64,000 nucleotides of DNA. Origin: Mortierella alpina. Lineage: Eukaryota; Mortierellomycota; Mortierellomycetes; Mortierellales; Mortierellaceae. How positions within the stretch are numbered: position 1 is the stretch's first letter; every line of letters starts with the position of its first letter. A program made the position numbers and the translations under genes. The stretch lies in assembly GCA_029449245.1 (NCBI GenBank), contig JANATF010000011.1, positions 434,001 through 498,000 of the forward strand, read 5' to 3'. The notes beneath the pieces were generated by a model. It ran no database searches. It had not been told where the DNA came from and was given only the letters and a program-made list of their open reading frames with translations. Positions 1-11,044 of this stretch are shown one piece after another.

Positions 1-1
1 T

Positions 2-1561
2 ATCGACAATGGGCTGGCCTTCCCCTTCAAGCACCCAGACTCGTGGAGATCCTATCCATATGGATGGCTGTTCTTGCCTCGGCCGTTGATTTCGCAGCCT
101 TTTACCAAGGCCACCCGTGATCACTTCCTACCTCTACTCTCGTCGCCCGTGTGGTGGCGAGAGACGATCGCGGACCTGAGGAGACTGTTTAGCATCGACA
201 GCGACTTTGACCAGGGGATGTTTGACAAGCAAATGGCAGTGATGAAGGGTCAAGGCTGGAACATTGTGGAAACTCTCAAGAACTTGGACCATGGACCCAT
301 TGACCTGTGTAGGCGTGTTGCAGTAGTTGTCTGGGATGAGGAAGTGACGCTCGACGTTGGCGTTAATCTCTCACCTTCTGCACCTGACCACGAACAAAGG
401 TCAGCGCAAGGTCTGGGTCGGGAACAGTCGTATACATCAACTCAACCCAAGGCCATGACAATGGATGCTGCAAGGACCAGCTACAGTAACTATGGCAGTA
501 TGGTGACGGTCGGAGATCGATTATCGACCACCAAGACACTTTCGGCCTCCTCAACGGCCATTGGTGAGGGAACGCCCTTTTTCTTGTCCTCCAAGGATTC
601 TCACGCTCAGTCGACGAGGGGCTCAGTGCCTCATGTGGCTATCAACATGGACGGTGGCGAGGATGAGGACTCTGCGAAGGATCCCAAGTTCAAGCACGAC
701 AGCTTCCGGCAGGTGGTCAGTGACGGAGAGTACGATGTTCATGACGACGACGATGAGGATGACGACGCATTTTCGTTTGAGGAGGATTACAATGATGATT
801 CTGATGACGATGGCGACGATGACGTTGCCTCCACGGATGGAGACCGGAGCCCTGGGCATGGTACTCGCAACAACAACGCCAGTGGCACATCGCAGGTGTC
901 GCTATCGCCGGGTTCTCGAGACAAGATGATTTCAATTGACATGGCGTTGGCAGATACTACTTCCACTGCGCCAGACACCAGCCGTAGGCATCAGCGACGC
1001 CAGAGCACAGGCAGACGACAGCGGAGTTACAGCAATGGTGTTTTATCAGAGGGCCAAGTTGGAGCAGTGGCGGCATCCTCCTCAGAGGCAAACTCACCCA
1101 CTAGCACTGTTTCACAGGTCAAGAACCATCGTCGCAGTAGGACTGAGCAGGACGGAAGGATTGGCGCGATTCGCTTCGATACATCGGTGGCGACGGCGTC
1201 GAGCAAGAACCCTTTCAGCAGTCCTGAAGATTCACAGCGTTTATCTGTGGAGGAGCCTGAGCCTGAGCGCGGTCGTAGTCGCGGTTTCTTTGCTCGAGGA
1301 TACGGTGCTGTTTCTTCCAAGGACGGTGACGACGACCGGATGACAGAGAGGCCCAAGTGGGCAGATCGGTTGAGACGTGGACTGAGTTTTGATGGACACT
1401 TGTTGGCAGTTGGAGGAATTGGGATTGGTCAATTGGCGAGGAGGGAGCGCAAGTTGCGGAAACAGAGACAACGCGAGCGAGAGTTGCGCGAGCAACGCGT
1501 TGTGCTTGTGGAGCGGATCGAGCCTGTGACGAAGAACCTGCCGTACTTTACATGGTGGTAA
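2..1561 (+). CDS. LSB6: Phosphatidylinositol 4-kinase type II, C-terminal part (5' partial)
   Basis: The frame is open from the window edge, so the start and N-lobe lie outside; 519 residues are visible. The first ~30 residues read IDNGLAFPFKHPDSWRSYPY, matching the activation-loop region of type II PI 4-kinases (DNG plus the HPDxWRxYP stretch). They are followed by the conserved tail around FDxxxFxKQMAVMKGQGWN. These enzymes phosphorylate phosphatidylinositol to PI4P on Golgi, endosome and vacuole membranes. The middle (about residues 110-450 here) is a low-complexity Ser/Asp-rich insertion with a highly acidic run near residues 240-280, absent from animal enzymes. The extreme C-terminus (VLVERIEPVTKNLPYFTWW) returns to a conserved-looking fungal ending. 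No intron is needed within the visible part. The stop is TAA at 1559-1561. Confidence 0.9.
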   Translation: MDNGLAFPFKHPDSWRSYPYGWLFLPRPLISQPFTKATRDHFLPLLSSPVWWRETIADLRRLFSIDSDFDQGMFDKQMAVMKGQGWNIVETLKNLDHGPIDLCRRVAVVVWDEEVTLDVGVNLSPSAPDHEQRSAQGLGREQSYTSTQPKAMTMDAARTSYSNYGSMVTVGDRLSTTKTLSASSTAIGEGTPFFLSSKDSHAQSTRGSVPHVAINMDGGEDEDSAKDPKFKHDSFRQVVSDGEYDVHDDDDEDDDAFSFEEDYNDDSDDDGDDDVASTDGDRSPGHGTRNNNASGTSQVSLSPGSRDKMISIDMALADTTSTAPDTSRRHQRRQSTGRRQRSYSNGVLSEGQVGAVAASSSEANSPTSTVSQVKNHRRSRTEQDGRIGAIRFDTSVATASSKNPFSSPEDSQRLSVEEPEPERGRSRGFFARGYGAVSSKDGDDDRMTERPKWADRLRRGLSFDGHLLAVGGIGIGQLARRERKLRKQRQRERELREQRVVLVERIEPVTKNLPYFTWW

Positions 1562-3470
1562 AGGAGCGTCATTAGTCTTACTATAAATACCCGAAAAAAA
1601 GGGCGTTCTCTTTCTTATTTTTTTCGCCAGGTGATTGTGGTGGGTGGGGGGCAAGGAACGAAAATACTTTTGGACTTTTGGTGCTTCATCGGTCAGCTAA
1701 TTACTACAGTTACTACTGTTACTGTACCTCGAGAGTGATTGTCACCGTTCATAGCCACGCGGATTGCTACTGTGCTGCTCACACGCTACAGCAGTACGCT
1801 TACGCCTGAGAGATTCAGCTCGCAGCTGCCGTCAGTCCTACCAGATGCAAGCAAGTAACAGGCTGCAGACAGGAAAAATGATTTGCGGGAAGAATCATTA
1901 GTGTAATTTGTTATGCTATGCGGAAGACGGCGCCTTCGGGCATGGGTTTGGGTGAAAGCCATGTGTGCAATTTACTGGCAGCATAGACGATTGTGTTGTG
2001 TTAAAGTTCTGTCCTTCGGGTAGGGTGGTCTCGACTTCACTGTGGCCGGGGCCTGTTTCCATGAGCGAACGGAGCCTATGCAGGATAAAGAAGCGTGCAG
2101 CCAGACCCTCTTGGCCACACACTCCGCTCTCGCTTCTTTTTTTAAATTGTTCATATACATTTGACCGATAAGGGAGAAGGCGCGCGGCAGTGTTCAATCG
2201 CGACAAATTTAGATGGCAGGGGCAAACCGTACACAAACCAAACGCCTTGACACATCGAGACCCCTGTCCGGGCTGTTCTGCCCTCAGTCAACCGTACCCT
2301 GTCTCTCTGCTACTCTCTTTCTCTCTCTTTCTCACATTGGTTTCTATCGGTCTCTCTCACGCTCTCAGTCTTTTTCCGCCCTCTCCCTTCTCCTCTGCCT
2401 TTCCTCTCCCTCCTTCTCTCGCCCTCCCCACCCAGTCCATAGATACATCTACCTCGTCCGCTCTGATCACCAGCAACCCTTGATCAGTCTCTCACAACGG
2501 CCTCTCCTCCGCTCGATTAATATATTACATATCTTTGTTCGCCTTTCCTTCTCGCATATCACCACTCAAAGGCAGCAAGAAAGGTATAGATTCCGAAGCA
2601 TCATACACACACATACACACACATACACACACACACACGCACGCACAATGAAGAATCCAGCAATCAGATCAAGGGACATTGGAAAAAAAGAGCTCTAGTG
2701 GCAGTGGCCCGTATTTTTTCAACTACAATCATTCATAAGAGGGTTGTGACAGAACTATTCGACTGCCCCATCACCAACTCTGGCTATTGGTTCAAAAAGA
2801 TCCCCCCACTATTTCGTTTTCATGGGTTACTTCTCTTCTGTACATTTGTACATTGAACACAGTCATCACCCTCTTCCGCACTGTGCAACTGATTCACTGT
2901 CGGTAAGCATCTCTTTATCCTTCTCTCTTCCTCCTGCATCAATGTCATTGCATCAACACTAGCACTTGCATGCAGGGGCCACTCCAGATTTTAGTTCGCT
3001 TCTGTTGAGTTGGATCTAGTTGACGTATTTGTTTGTGCTCAAGGAATCGTACTCTTTGTTTTTCTGCCACCTGCTACTTGCCCCTGCTTGCTCTTTCAAA
3101 GGAACAAAGAACACTTGTGTATCCCAGCTGTGATGAATTCGGCTGCTCTCAGGTTCTATTGTTGTAGAAAATGGGCTCGTTTGCCACCCTTTTTTTTTTG
3201 TACTGTGTGTTCTGGCTCATTTTTTTTTTTCGTTCCTGGCTGGTTTCCCGTTTCTCACTGGCTCTGTTCCTTGCTTATTTCTACGCCTTCTATTCTTGTC
3301 TCGGCCAGAATAGCAGGGTAACGGACAACCCAGGCGCTGTGTCGAAATGAATCTAAACCGTTGTTAACACTGTTCTGTGCATGTACCATGCTGGCATAGT
3401 AGGCACCACGACCTCATCCGACCCGGGAACACTCACTCGAGATAAAGACAAAAAAATCAAACAAACAAAA
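1562..3470. other. Intergenic region with CT-rich leader and CA microsatellite
   Basis: No convincing gene is seen in these 1.9 kb. About 2285-2530 is strongly CT-rich, the type of tract found just upstream of most genes in this window and probably marking transcription-start or leader sequence. A (CA)n-like tract lies at about 2588-2645. It is followed directly by a 16-codon open frame (ATG 2648, stop ending 2698) that could act as an upstream ORF if the transcript of the downstream membrane-protein gene begins here. A plausible 5'-UTR donor (GTAAGC near 2901) and acceptor near 2976 exist but are unproven. Confidence 0.5.
2588..2645. repeat. CA-rich microsatellite
   Basis: Imperfect alternating CA dinucleotides, with interspersed ATAC and ending in CGCACGCAC, lie in the presumed leader of the downstream secreted/membrane protein gene. 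Confidence 0.8.
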
Positions 3471-4543
3471 ATGCTGTACAAAAAGTCCTCGCTGGCGCTG
3501 CTGGCTCTGGCGCTGGCGCTCTCCGTTTCTTTGGTGAGCGCACAACTGACTGAACAGCAGCTACCGGGCGAATCTACAACAACGACTACCGTACTGCCCT
3601 CTCCGACTCCTCAATCAACCAGCGCATCCCCCCCGCCACCACTAACAACAGATGAACCGCGGACGACGCCGCCAGCAACGTCAGAAGTTCGTACTACTCA
3701 AACTCACCAGAATCCGAACACGACTCCATCCACGAGAGGCAGGGATACCACGGCAGGGATCACAACGCAAGGCACTGTATCCGGCGCGACTGGCACTCCC
3801 ACGGCTACCCCCCCTTCAGCTCCCGACAAAAGTACGGGCAGTCTGGCAACCGCTGGTATTGTTGTTGGAGCTGTGGTGGTGGCTGCTGCCATTGGAATTT
3901 GGATCTTTAGAAAGTGGAAGCTCTCGGTAGGTGCTTTTTTTACACAAATGATCCGAGGGTAAATGCTGAACCTATAGTACTCAACTACACTGGTTTCTCA
4001 CTCCTTTTGTTGACCCTTTTTTTGTTTTTTCTATAGCCCTCGAGGGACTTTCAGTCCAAGATCCGAGGAGATGGCGATGATTATCAGGACTACCCTCGCA
4101 GCTACGAGTCTGACACTGTGTTTTTGCGCAATCTGGGCGATCAACCCACAGAGCCAGCGCCTGCGAAATCTCCTTACAATGCAGGAGCGACTTTGGCAGC
4201 GGATGATCAGTATTATGATGCCTCGTATGCAGCAGCGGACCATCACAATGGAGGTGCAGCGGGTTATCAGCATGACGGATATGGTGCCCATGCTGGGTAT
4301 GACCAGGCGGGCTATGAGCATCAGCAAGGGTATGACAATCAGCAGCAAGGGTATGATCAACATGGGTATGACAACTATGGCCACAATGACTATGCTCAGT
4401 CCCAAGTTGGCGGTGGATATGCAGCCTCGCAGGTCGGCGGTGGATATGCTCAATCACAGGTGGGCGGATATAGTCAAGGCGGCGGTGGAGGAGGATACGC
4501 ACAGTCGAACGTCGGAGGGGGTTACCAGAACCATGGTTATTAG
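3471..4543 (+). CDS. Secreted/type I membrane protein with Ser/Thr/Pro ectodomain and Tyr/Gly/Gln-rich tail
   Basis: Two exons are proposed: 3471-3926 and 4037-4543 (GTAGGT donor, CTATAG acceptor, phase 0), giving 320 aa. The start was chosen because it opens a clear signal peptide (MLYKKSS, then an Ala/Leu run, cleavage near VSA|QL at about residue 24). Residues 25-120 are rich in Thr, Ser and Pro and probably heavily O-glycosylated. A single hydrophobic helix (about 125-146, AGIVVGAVVVAAAIGIW) ends with RKWK, a stop-transfer signal. The cytoplasmic tail has about 170 residues, rich in Tyr, Gly, Gln and His, with repeated GYD-type and QSQVGGGY-type units. The layout resembles fungal wall-stress or Mid2-like single-pass sensors, but no family motif was recognised. 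Function is unknown. Confidence 0.75.
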
Positions 4544-5008
4544 GCATTGCGTGAAAAAGCAAATAGGATCTACGAGTAATAAAAAAAAAAGACAAAACAC
4601 TGCAAGACAATAGTGTCCAACCTTTGGCGCGACCTTCCGCAGAAAGGCAGCTTTACCCTTCACATCACAGCATATCATGTCTTTTTTTAAGTACTTTTTC
4701 AATTGCTATCGACATTCCTGTTATGCAGTACGTGTTCCACCTATCTCCTGACCTGGGTGTAACGCGTTCTTCAACGTTGCCACTGGCGTTACTGTCGATA
4801 CTTTACTGAGGTCATACAAGAGGCAGCTGCGGATCGCCGCAGTAGTCAGTGCCAAATTGCCAATGATAACATAAGCCACCCCATTTTTTTTTTTTTCCTG
4901 TGCTGGGTGTATAAGGGATCGGCTTGCGTTTGTAGCATCGCCATTGTCCTCCACTCTTTCTCCCTCTCTCCCGCGCATCCCACATCCTCATCCACACATA
5001 TATACTAA
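4544..5008. other. Intergenic region upstream of eIF6
   Basis: There is no gene in these 465 bases. A short T-run lies at 4881-4895, and a C-rich stretch with CTCTTTCTCCCTCTCTCCCG just before 4980 probably forms the eIF6 leader. Confidence 0.5.
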
Positions 5009-6499
5009 ATGGCTGTCCGTACGTGAGCAACTGCCCATATTGATGTTTTTCAAGAAGCAAGCACCATCATACAGGACACACAACTCGCCACGCAATGCAG
5101 CAGGACAGTGTGGACTTTCATCTCTTATTCTCTCCCTGGAACCATCCTGCGCACTTTTCGCTTGCACTACAATCCTCGACTCTGAAGAGAGAGCAGAGAG
5201 AGAGTGTGTTTCTCTATCAGAGCAACGGGAAGTCGTCAGGCACCAGGCTCTGTTTGAAGTCGTATGGAACTGGATGCTGGATGTCGAAGGAAGCTTGGGA
5301 AACAACAGACCGCCGAACAAAGCATACAAGCGAAACACGCTGAACCGCTTGGACACAAGAAAAGAGCTGGATCATGGCTTCTAAGACTTTCTTTTATACA
5401 CTTGTTTTTTTTAAACCGATATAGGTGCTCAATTCGAAAACAACAACGAGATTGGCGTCTTTGCCATGCTCACCAACAGCTACTGCTTGGTCGCTGTCGG
5501 AGGCTCGGAGAACTTTTACAGGTACACGATACAGAAACACTTTGGAGGAGGGCCCTGTTACGCTTCTTTGTCAGCCCTTTTAAAACGCTGCGGTTGTAAA
5601 GGCTGATTGTCACTCACTGTTTGTTCTTCTGTGCTTTTGCTTTTTCTTTTTCCTCCCTGTGCAATAGTGTGTTTGAGGCCGAGTTGAGGGATGTCATCCC
5701 CGTTATCCACACTAGCATTGCAGGTACCCGTATCATTGGTCGCCTTTGCGTTGGCAACAGGCACGGTCTGTTGGTTCCCTCGACCACGACAGATCAGGAG
5801 CTGCAGCATCTGAGAAACTCGCTTCCCGAAACGGTAGCGATCCAGCGTTTGGAGGAGAGACTCTCAGCATTGGGCAACGTCATTGCCTGCAACGACTATG
5901 TCGCTTTGGTTCACCCCGATATCGACCGGGAGACGGAGGAGATTATTGCAGATGTGCTCAAGGTTGAGGTTTTCAGGCAGACGATCGCAGACAACGTTCT
6001 TGTTGGATCTTACTGCGCTTTGAGCAACCAGGGTGGTTTGGTAGGTTCCCTCATAGCTCGTTTTGAGGAAAGGTTGTAGTATTTGTTGGACTGTCGACAT
6101 TGGTTTTATTAACTCTTTGCCTGTTTGTTTTTTTGCGATCCTACCCAGGTTCACCCCCGCACTTCTATCCAGGATCAGGATGAGTTGTCATCATTGCTCC
6201 AGGTTCCTTGTAAGTGCCCGTTGTTTTGCTTTGTCATCTCCAATTGAAAACTAAGGAGGACGTTACGACTAAGACAACCATCGCGATCCCTTTTCTTTGT
6301 AGTGGTTGCTGGTACCGTCAACCGTGGTTCGGATGTGATTGGCGCTGGTCTGTTGGTCAACGACTGGTGCGCTTTTGCTGGTCTTGACACCACCTCGACA
6401 GAGTTGTCGGTCATTGAGAGCATCTTCAAGCTCCAGGACAATGGCCACAGCGCCATTGTTGAGGATATGCGCGACTCGCTCGTTGATTCTTATGTTTAA
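5009..6499 (+). CDS. TIF6: Eukaryotic translation initiation factor 6 (60S anti-association factor)
   Basis: Five exons are proposed: 5009-5018, 5425-5521, 5668-6040, 6149-6209 and 6303-6499. They join in phase to 738 nt, giving 245 aa, the usual eIF6 length. The protein begins [16 protein letters not shown] and contains the family signatures [47 protein letters not shown] and [16 protein letters not shown]. eIF6 binds the 60S subunit, is required for pre-60S biogenesis, and blocks premature joining with 40S until released by the GTPase EFL1 with SBDS. The first exon has only ten coding bases (MAV plus one base). The 406-nt first intron, closing at ATATAG, is needed to reach the conserved AQFENN start. 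The C-terminal tail is short and ends SLVDSYV. Confidence 0.95.
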
Positions 6500-7196
6500 A
6501 GAGCAAGAACAAAAGATATAAAATTCCCTCCTACACACTTCGCACGCGCGCGCATGCACACGCACACGCACTCACAGACGTATAGAGACCATGCATCATC
6601 CATCCTCTTTAGTTCAACCTTTTCTTTTTTTGTACCTCCCTCACATCGTCACCTTCCTCAGTCTTCATTGGATTCACTATTCTTTTCTTTTCTTTTTTTT
6701 TTATCCTCCAATGGTGCCTTCCTAGGTGTTTGAAATGATAATAAACAAAGAAGAACATTGTTTGCTGAAGCGATTGGAGGACATGGCTCTTCAAGTTTGT
6801 GGCACGGTTTTGAGGTGGTTTTCATCATGCGCCAGTCTTTTGGCCGTGGGCCTCTGCGCATCTTGCAGGATCGTTTTGCGCCCTCCCTGTTTATCGAGGA
6901 GAGTTCGAGCAGTGCTCAGTCTCTGGCACGGGAGTTGCAAACTCAAAGCATGTGCCCGCGGCATCCTTTATTGCTGGAAAACATGGCGCACGCAGGTGGT
7001 GGACACGGACATGACCTATGTAAATGAGTCCTCTGTACCAACCCTCTGTAAGTAGTCGATGGGGCATGCGCCCTTTTCATGACAAGAGATAAACTACTCT
7101 GCTCTCCTTCCACTCCACCTTTCACCTACAGCAGCCGCACTGAATGGCCACGCGTAGCCAACAGAGCTGAATACCGACAACCACACGAAACACAAC
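6500..7196. other. Intergenic region between eIF6 and the 684-aa membrane protein gene
   Basis: No gene is supported. Short overlapping frames at 6726-7055 lack family resemblance. The first ~150 bases probably hold the eIF6 3' UTR, including an alternating CGCG/CACACG stretch near 6541-6572. Confidence 0.45.
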
Positions 7197-9513
7197 ATGA
7201 GCACCTCACACCCAAAGGACCGAGACATAGCAGGCAGGAGGCGGAAAAAGGGCAAGGAGCGGGACCCGCCACGGTTAACGGCCCATTCGTCTGCGTTGGA
7301 GGCATCGCATGCCTACTCGGAGACCAACGCCAGCATGGGCACCAGCACCAGCCGGACTGCGTCGAACTCACACTCATTTACACCATCCCAACAGTCCGTC
7401 ATCCACTGCAGCAGCAGCGGCAGTGCCTACCCTTCATCCCAAGAGTCATTTCACCATGCAGAACAACAACTCCACTACTCCTCCTCTTCCCGCTCTCAAA
7501 CCAATACCGACCCAAGATCCTCCTCCTCCTCCTCCTCCCCTTCTTATTCCTCTCTGCCGCCACAACGAGGCTTAACTTCTCCAAAGTCGCACGACCTAGC
7601 TCACCATCTGGGTCGCTCGTTCCAGTACATCATGTCGTATCTATGGGACCTTGTCCTAGGGACGTTATTGATCCTACGACCCATCTTTTCATTCTTGCTC
7701 GCGTTGGTGATTATCGTTTGCCTGTTGGGAGCACTGACACGGAGTCTGGTGGTGGTTCGGACCGAGTTTCAAGCACGCGTCATGTGCAAGATCCCGGGGT
7801 TGTCTCATTTCCTGGAATGTCCTCCTACGTCGTCGTCTTCCTCGTCCTTGTCATCTGGCCTTGGTTACTATCCGATCCCGGACTTTGCAGATTTGATCAA
7901 TAAGCAAGTGGCGGCACAGGAATTGTTTGCGGATTCGTTGAATGCGTTGCATCCGGATCTTGTCAAGAAGAAGAAGAAGGATCCTACAAGGAATGGTGGA
8001 CGACAAGGACAAGGATTTGCTGGACGGATAGGCAAGAATACACGGATTCAGTATCATCAGCATGGGAGGAAAGGGGATCAACAGGAAGATGAGGAGAAGG
8101 AGGATGAGCAGGAGGAGGATCCGTATGGGTTGATGGTGCTTCTACCCAAGAGTGGTGGGAAACCTTTACCGTTGCTGTTGAAGCAAGCAGAGTTGGCTAC
8201 TGTGGATCTAAAGGTCCTGGTCAGTCATTCGAGGTTGCCCAAGGAGAGAAAGGACTTGTTGAAGGAGCAGTTGGAAAAGTTTCATTTGGGAGCCAAGGCC
8301 ACCAGTCGACAGATGCAGTTCTTGCAGGTGGAGGCGAATGCTTATATGGATGTGTTACGGATCAAGAATGTGTATTTGATTGCGGCGTTGGACCGGTTGG
8401 AGCAGCAGCAGCAGCAGCAACGGACGACGACGACCATGAAGGATGGAAGCGTTTCTGGAGGAGGTGGAAGGGTGGAGAACGAAGGGCTGGGAGTGATTGG
8501 AGGGATTGCAGTTTTGTGGGATCGAGTTTGGGATTTCTTTACTGGAAGCTATGGTAAACGTCTATTTTGCATAGATGAGACTAGTGGTTGACCGTTATGA
8601 ACTTGAGTCGACTGTTGTGAACTGATTACTATTCTTTCTTCATTTTTTTTTATAGAACTGCAGACTGTGGCTAGTGAGCAGAAATTGCAATTGCTCTACC
8701 AGACAACCATGGAAGAAGCCAGGACTCATATCCGCGACCTGATCGTACAAGCACAAGATCTCCTTCAAAGGTATAAAAAGAAGAAAACAAAAGCGATAAA
8801 AAGTGTCATGGAGGATGCAACATTGACGTTATCTCACTTGAACGGACCCACTGACAATTTCACGATCTTCATCTCGTCCCTTTTTTTTTGGATCGCCGAA
8901 AATTCCAAAAAAAAAAAAAAAAAAAAAAAGCCTGGACGCTCTCGATCAGATAATGAGGAGTATACACGAGATTACGACGCAGGAAAGACGCGCTCAAAAG
9001 ACAGCTCATGGTGAGGTCCTGTCACAGCTCTGGAGTAAGCTTGGCGGCAACCGGCTTCAACGTGGCCTCTTTGAGGAGAACCTTGCGCTTTTACAGGACA
9101 TTGGTGTTCAGCGCAAACTGACGGTGGGCCAGATCCAAACCGCGCTCTTGAAGCTGACGGATTTTGAGGCCGAGATCGGGGTGCTGCGGGAGAGGGTGGT
9201 ACATGCGGTGGTGGGGATGTCCGTGGACGGTGGTGATGGCAGTGACGAGGCTGTAACAGGATCTGGATCATCATCATCATCGTCGTCGTCCGCCGATTCC
9301 GGACAGGAGGCAGGTGGACAATCAGCATCATCATCGTCGGGATCTGGTGTTGGGACGTCGACGACACTGAGGGCACACATCGAGCATATCATGCGCGTAA
9401 CGGACCGGATGAAGGAACGGAGCTTCCTGGCAGATACGATGGTCAAGCATGAAAAGGCGGATCAAAAACCTGTTGGCTCAGTGGCGGGGGATGAGGGTCC
9501 GACTTTGTCATGA
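7197..9513 (+). CDS. Uncharacterised membrane protein with acidic/Ser-rich linkers
   Basis: Three exons are proposed: 7197-8553, 8656-8770 and 8931-9513, in phase, giving 684 aa. Residues 1-140 are basic then Ser-rich and disordered. Residues 145-186 hold a long hydrophobic stretch (one long or two closely spaced membrane helices). After a Lys- and Asp/Glu-rich linker (about 255-305) comes a folded, Leu-rich helical segment (about 310-410, with KQAELATVDLKVLVSHS and QFLQVEANAYMDVLRIKNVYLIAALDRLE) that continues across the second exon into QTVASEQKLQLLYQTTMEEARTH, probably coiled coil. The C-terminus has poly-Ser and Gly runs. The layout recalls uncharacterised fungal one-helix membrane proteins with a helical lumenal or cytosolic domain, but no named family was recognised. 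Intron 2 ends in an A-only tract. Confidence 0.75.
8771..8930 (+). other. Intron with a poly-A tract in place of a polypyrimidine tract
   Basis: The donor is GTATAA. The acceptor AG at 8929-8930 closes a run of 23 consecutive A bases (8907-8929). Joining here restores the frame LLQ-S-LDALDQIMRSIHE. Confidence 0.7.
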
Positions 9514-10118
9514 ATTAAAAAGAAACAGAACCCTAATGAATGAATGGGTAGAGTGTAGGCAGGTACTTTTTGACTGATACAACCACATGCGGCGACATAA
9601 TGCGGTGTCCTTCCATGATCTGTGTGATCTGTCTGAAGGACGGGGGGAGTGGGGTCGGAGAGCGGTGTGCGAGAGCTCAGAGTGTTGTGGTTGTGCAACA
9701 GCCTGAGAGCAAAAAAGAAGAGAAAAAAAAATCGCCAGGTAATCAGAGCCCTGTTGACGTTGGCTGCGCGAGACTTTAAGGAAAGAGAGATGTTGAGGGT
9801 GAGAAAAAGAGGACAAAAGGGGGACGGGATGAGGAACCCAATATCTCCGGCGAGCAAAGGAGGTTCACAAGCGGTGGTTAGGGGCTGAGGGTGAGGAGGG
9901 AGGGGCGGGGAAGTACGCAAACGCAGGAGCAAAAGCAAGGCAGCGTTTTGGGTGCGGATGGTTTGCAAGTCTTGAAGATGGGTATTTTAGCATTCCGAGG
10001 AAGGACACCACGCTGTGGTACGCAGAGACAGCCGGAAGAAATGAAGAGTCAGGGCCCACTGGGGTCTTGCACGGTCCCGGGGTTGTCGCGAGAGTAGCGA
10101 GAATGAGCGAATGTGTGA

Positions 10119-10179
<61 letters not shown>

Positions 10180-11044
10180 AAGGAGCGTGGGTAGCGAGAG
10201 CCGTTGTTGACTCGTGCTGAGAGGGAACACACATAGTTCTCTTGATCGTTGATGGGATGGCTGGATGGTTGGTTGCACTGTGCGCACACCTTGCACACGC
10301 CTTGCAAACACCCTGACTCCCTCTGCGAGGAACCCCTCGCTCTGCCTTCCGCTCTTTCTGTCGTTTGGTTTTGTCTGTTCGTCTCCGTCGCCTCGCTTGG
10401 TCCCTGTCTATTTCCGCATTGCCTCTTCTTGTTCCCCACCCCGGTGCTCATCATCCACCCGATCGAACCACACGGACATTGCGCGCTGGCCTGCCTCGAG
10501 CCGAGCAGCAACAGAGCACATTGCAGCACAACACGTCTGTCGCTCACTTTTTTTATTTTTTCTTTCTGGGTCACATTTCATCTCATCCAAATCTCCTTGC
10601 TCCCCACCGCTGTCAATCTCTCAATTGGTCTCTCTTCTCTCTCTCACTCTCTGCACTCTCATTCTCTCTCACTCTCACTCTCTCACATACACATACACCC
10701 TCTCACACTCTCTCTTTCTCTTCACGCCCGTCTTGACTCATCTCCACGAATATCAATCGCAGAGCCCGATTCCCTTCAATCGTTTCGTCGCTCTGTCTTT
10801 CATTCATTCTCTCTCTCTTTCATTCTTCATTCCTTTTCTTTCACCACTTGTTCTCACTCCCTCTATCCTCTCTTCCTCTGAATCTCGTTCTCGCCCTCTC
10901 TCACTCTCCCTCTCGCACACACTCTCATTCATTCATTCGCTCGCTCGTTCGCTCGCCCCTTTATTTGATTGTGTAGTCGTAACGTTTCATTGCGCACCTC
11001 TTCATAACCTGAGACACCCCTACTTTACACGCAACCGACAATCA
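9514..11044. other. Intergenic region and CT-rich leader upstream of the PP4 regulatory subunit
   Basis: No gene is supported in these 1.5 kb. The first part (to ~10,100) is G/A-rich on the plus strand. It is followed by a GA microsatellite (10125-10174). A long CT-rich tract (about 10310-10960) runs nearly up to the start codon, presumably the leader or start-site region of the downstream gene. Long frames in the CT-rich tract are compositional artefacts. Confidence 0.5.
10125..10174. repeat. (GA)25 microsatellite
   Basis: Fifty bases of uninterrupted GA dinucleotide lie about 0.9 kb upstream of the PPP4R1-like start codon. The opposite strand reads CT and could behave as a GAGA-type or H-DNA-forming element. 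Confidence 0.95.

Noticed and set aside
7079-7903. Plus-strand 274-codon frame near the 684-aa membrane protein
   Set aside because: It overlaps the first exon of that gene in another frame and has the low-complexity composition expected of a shadow frame.
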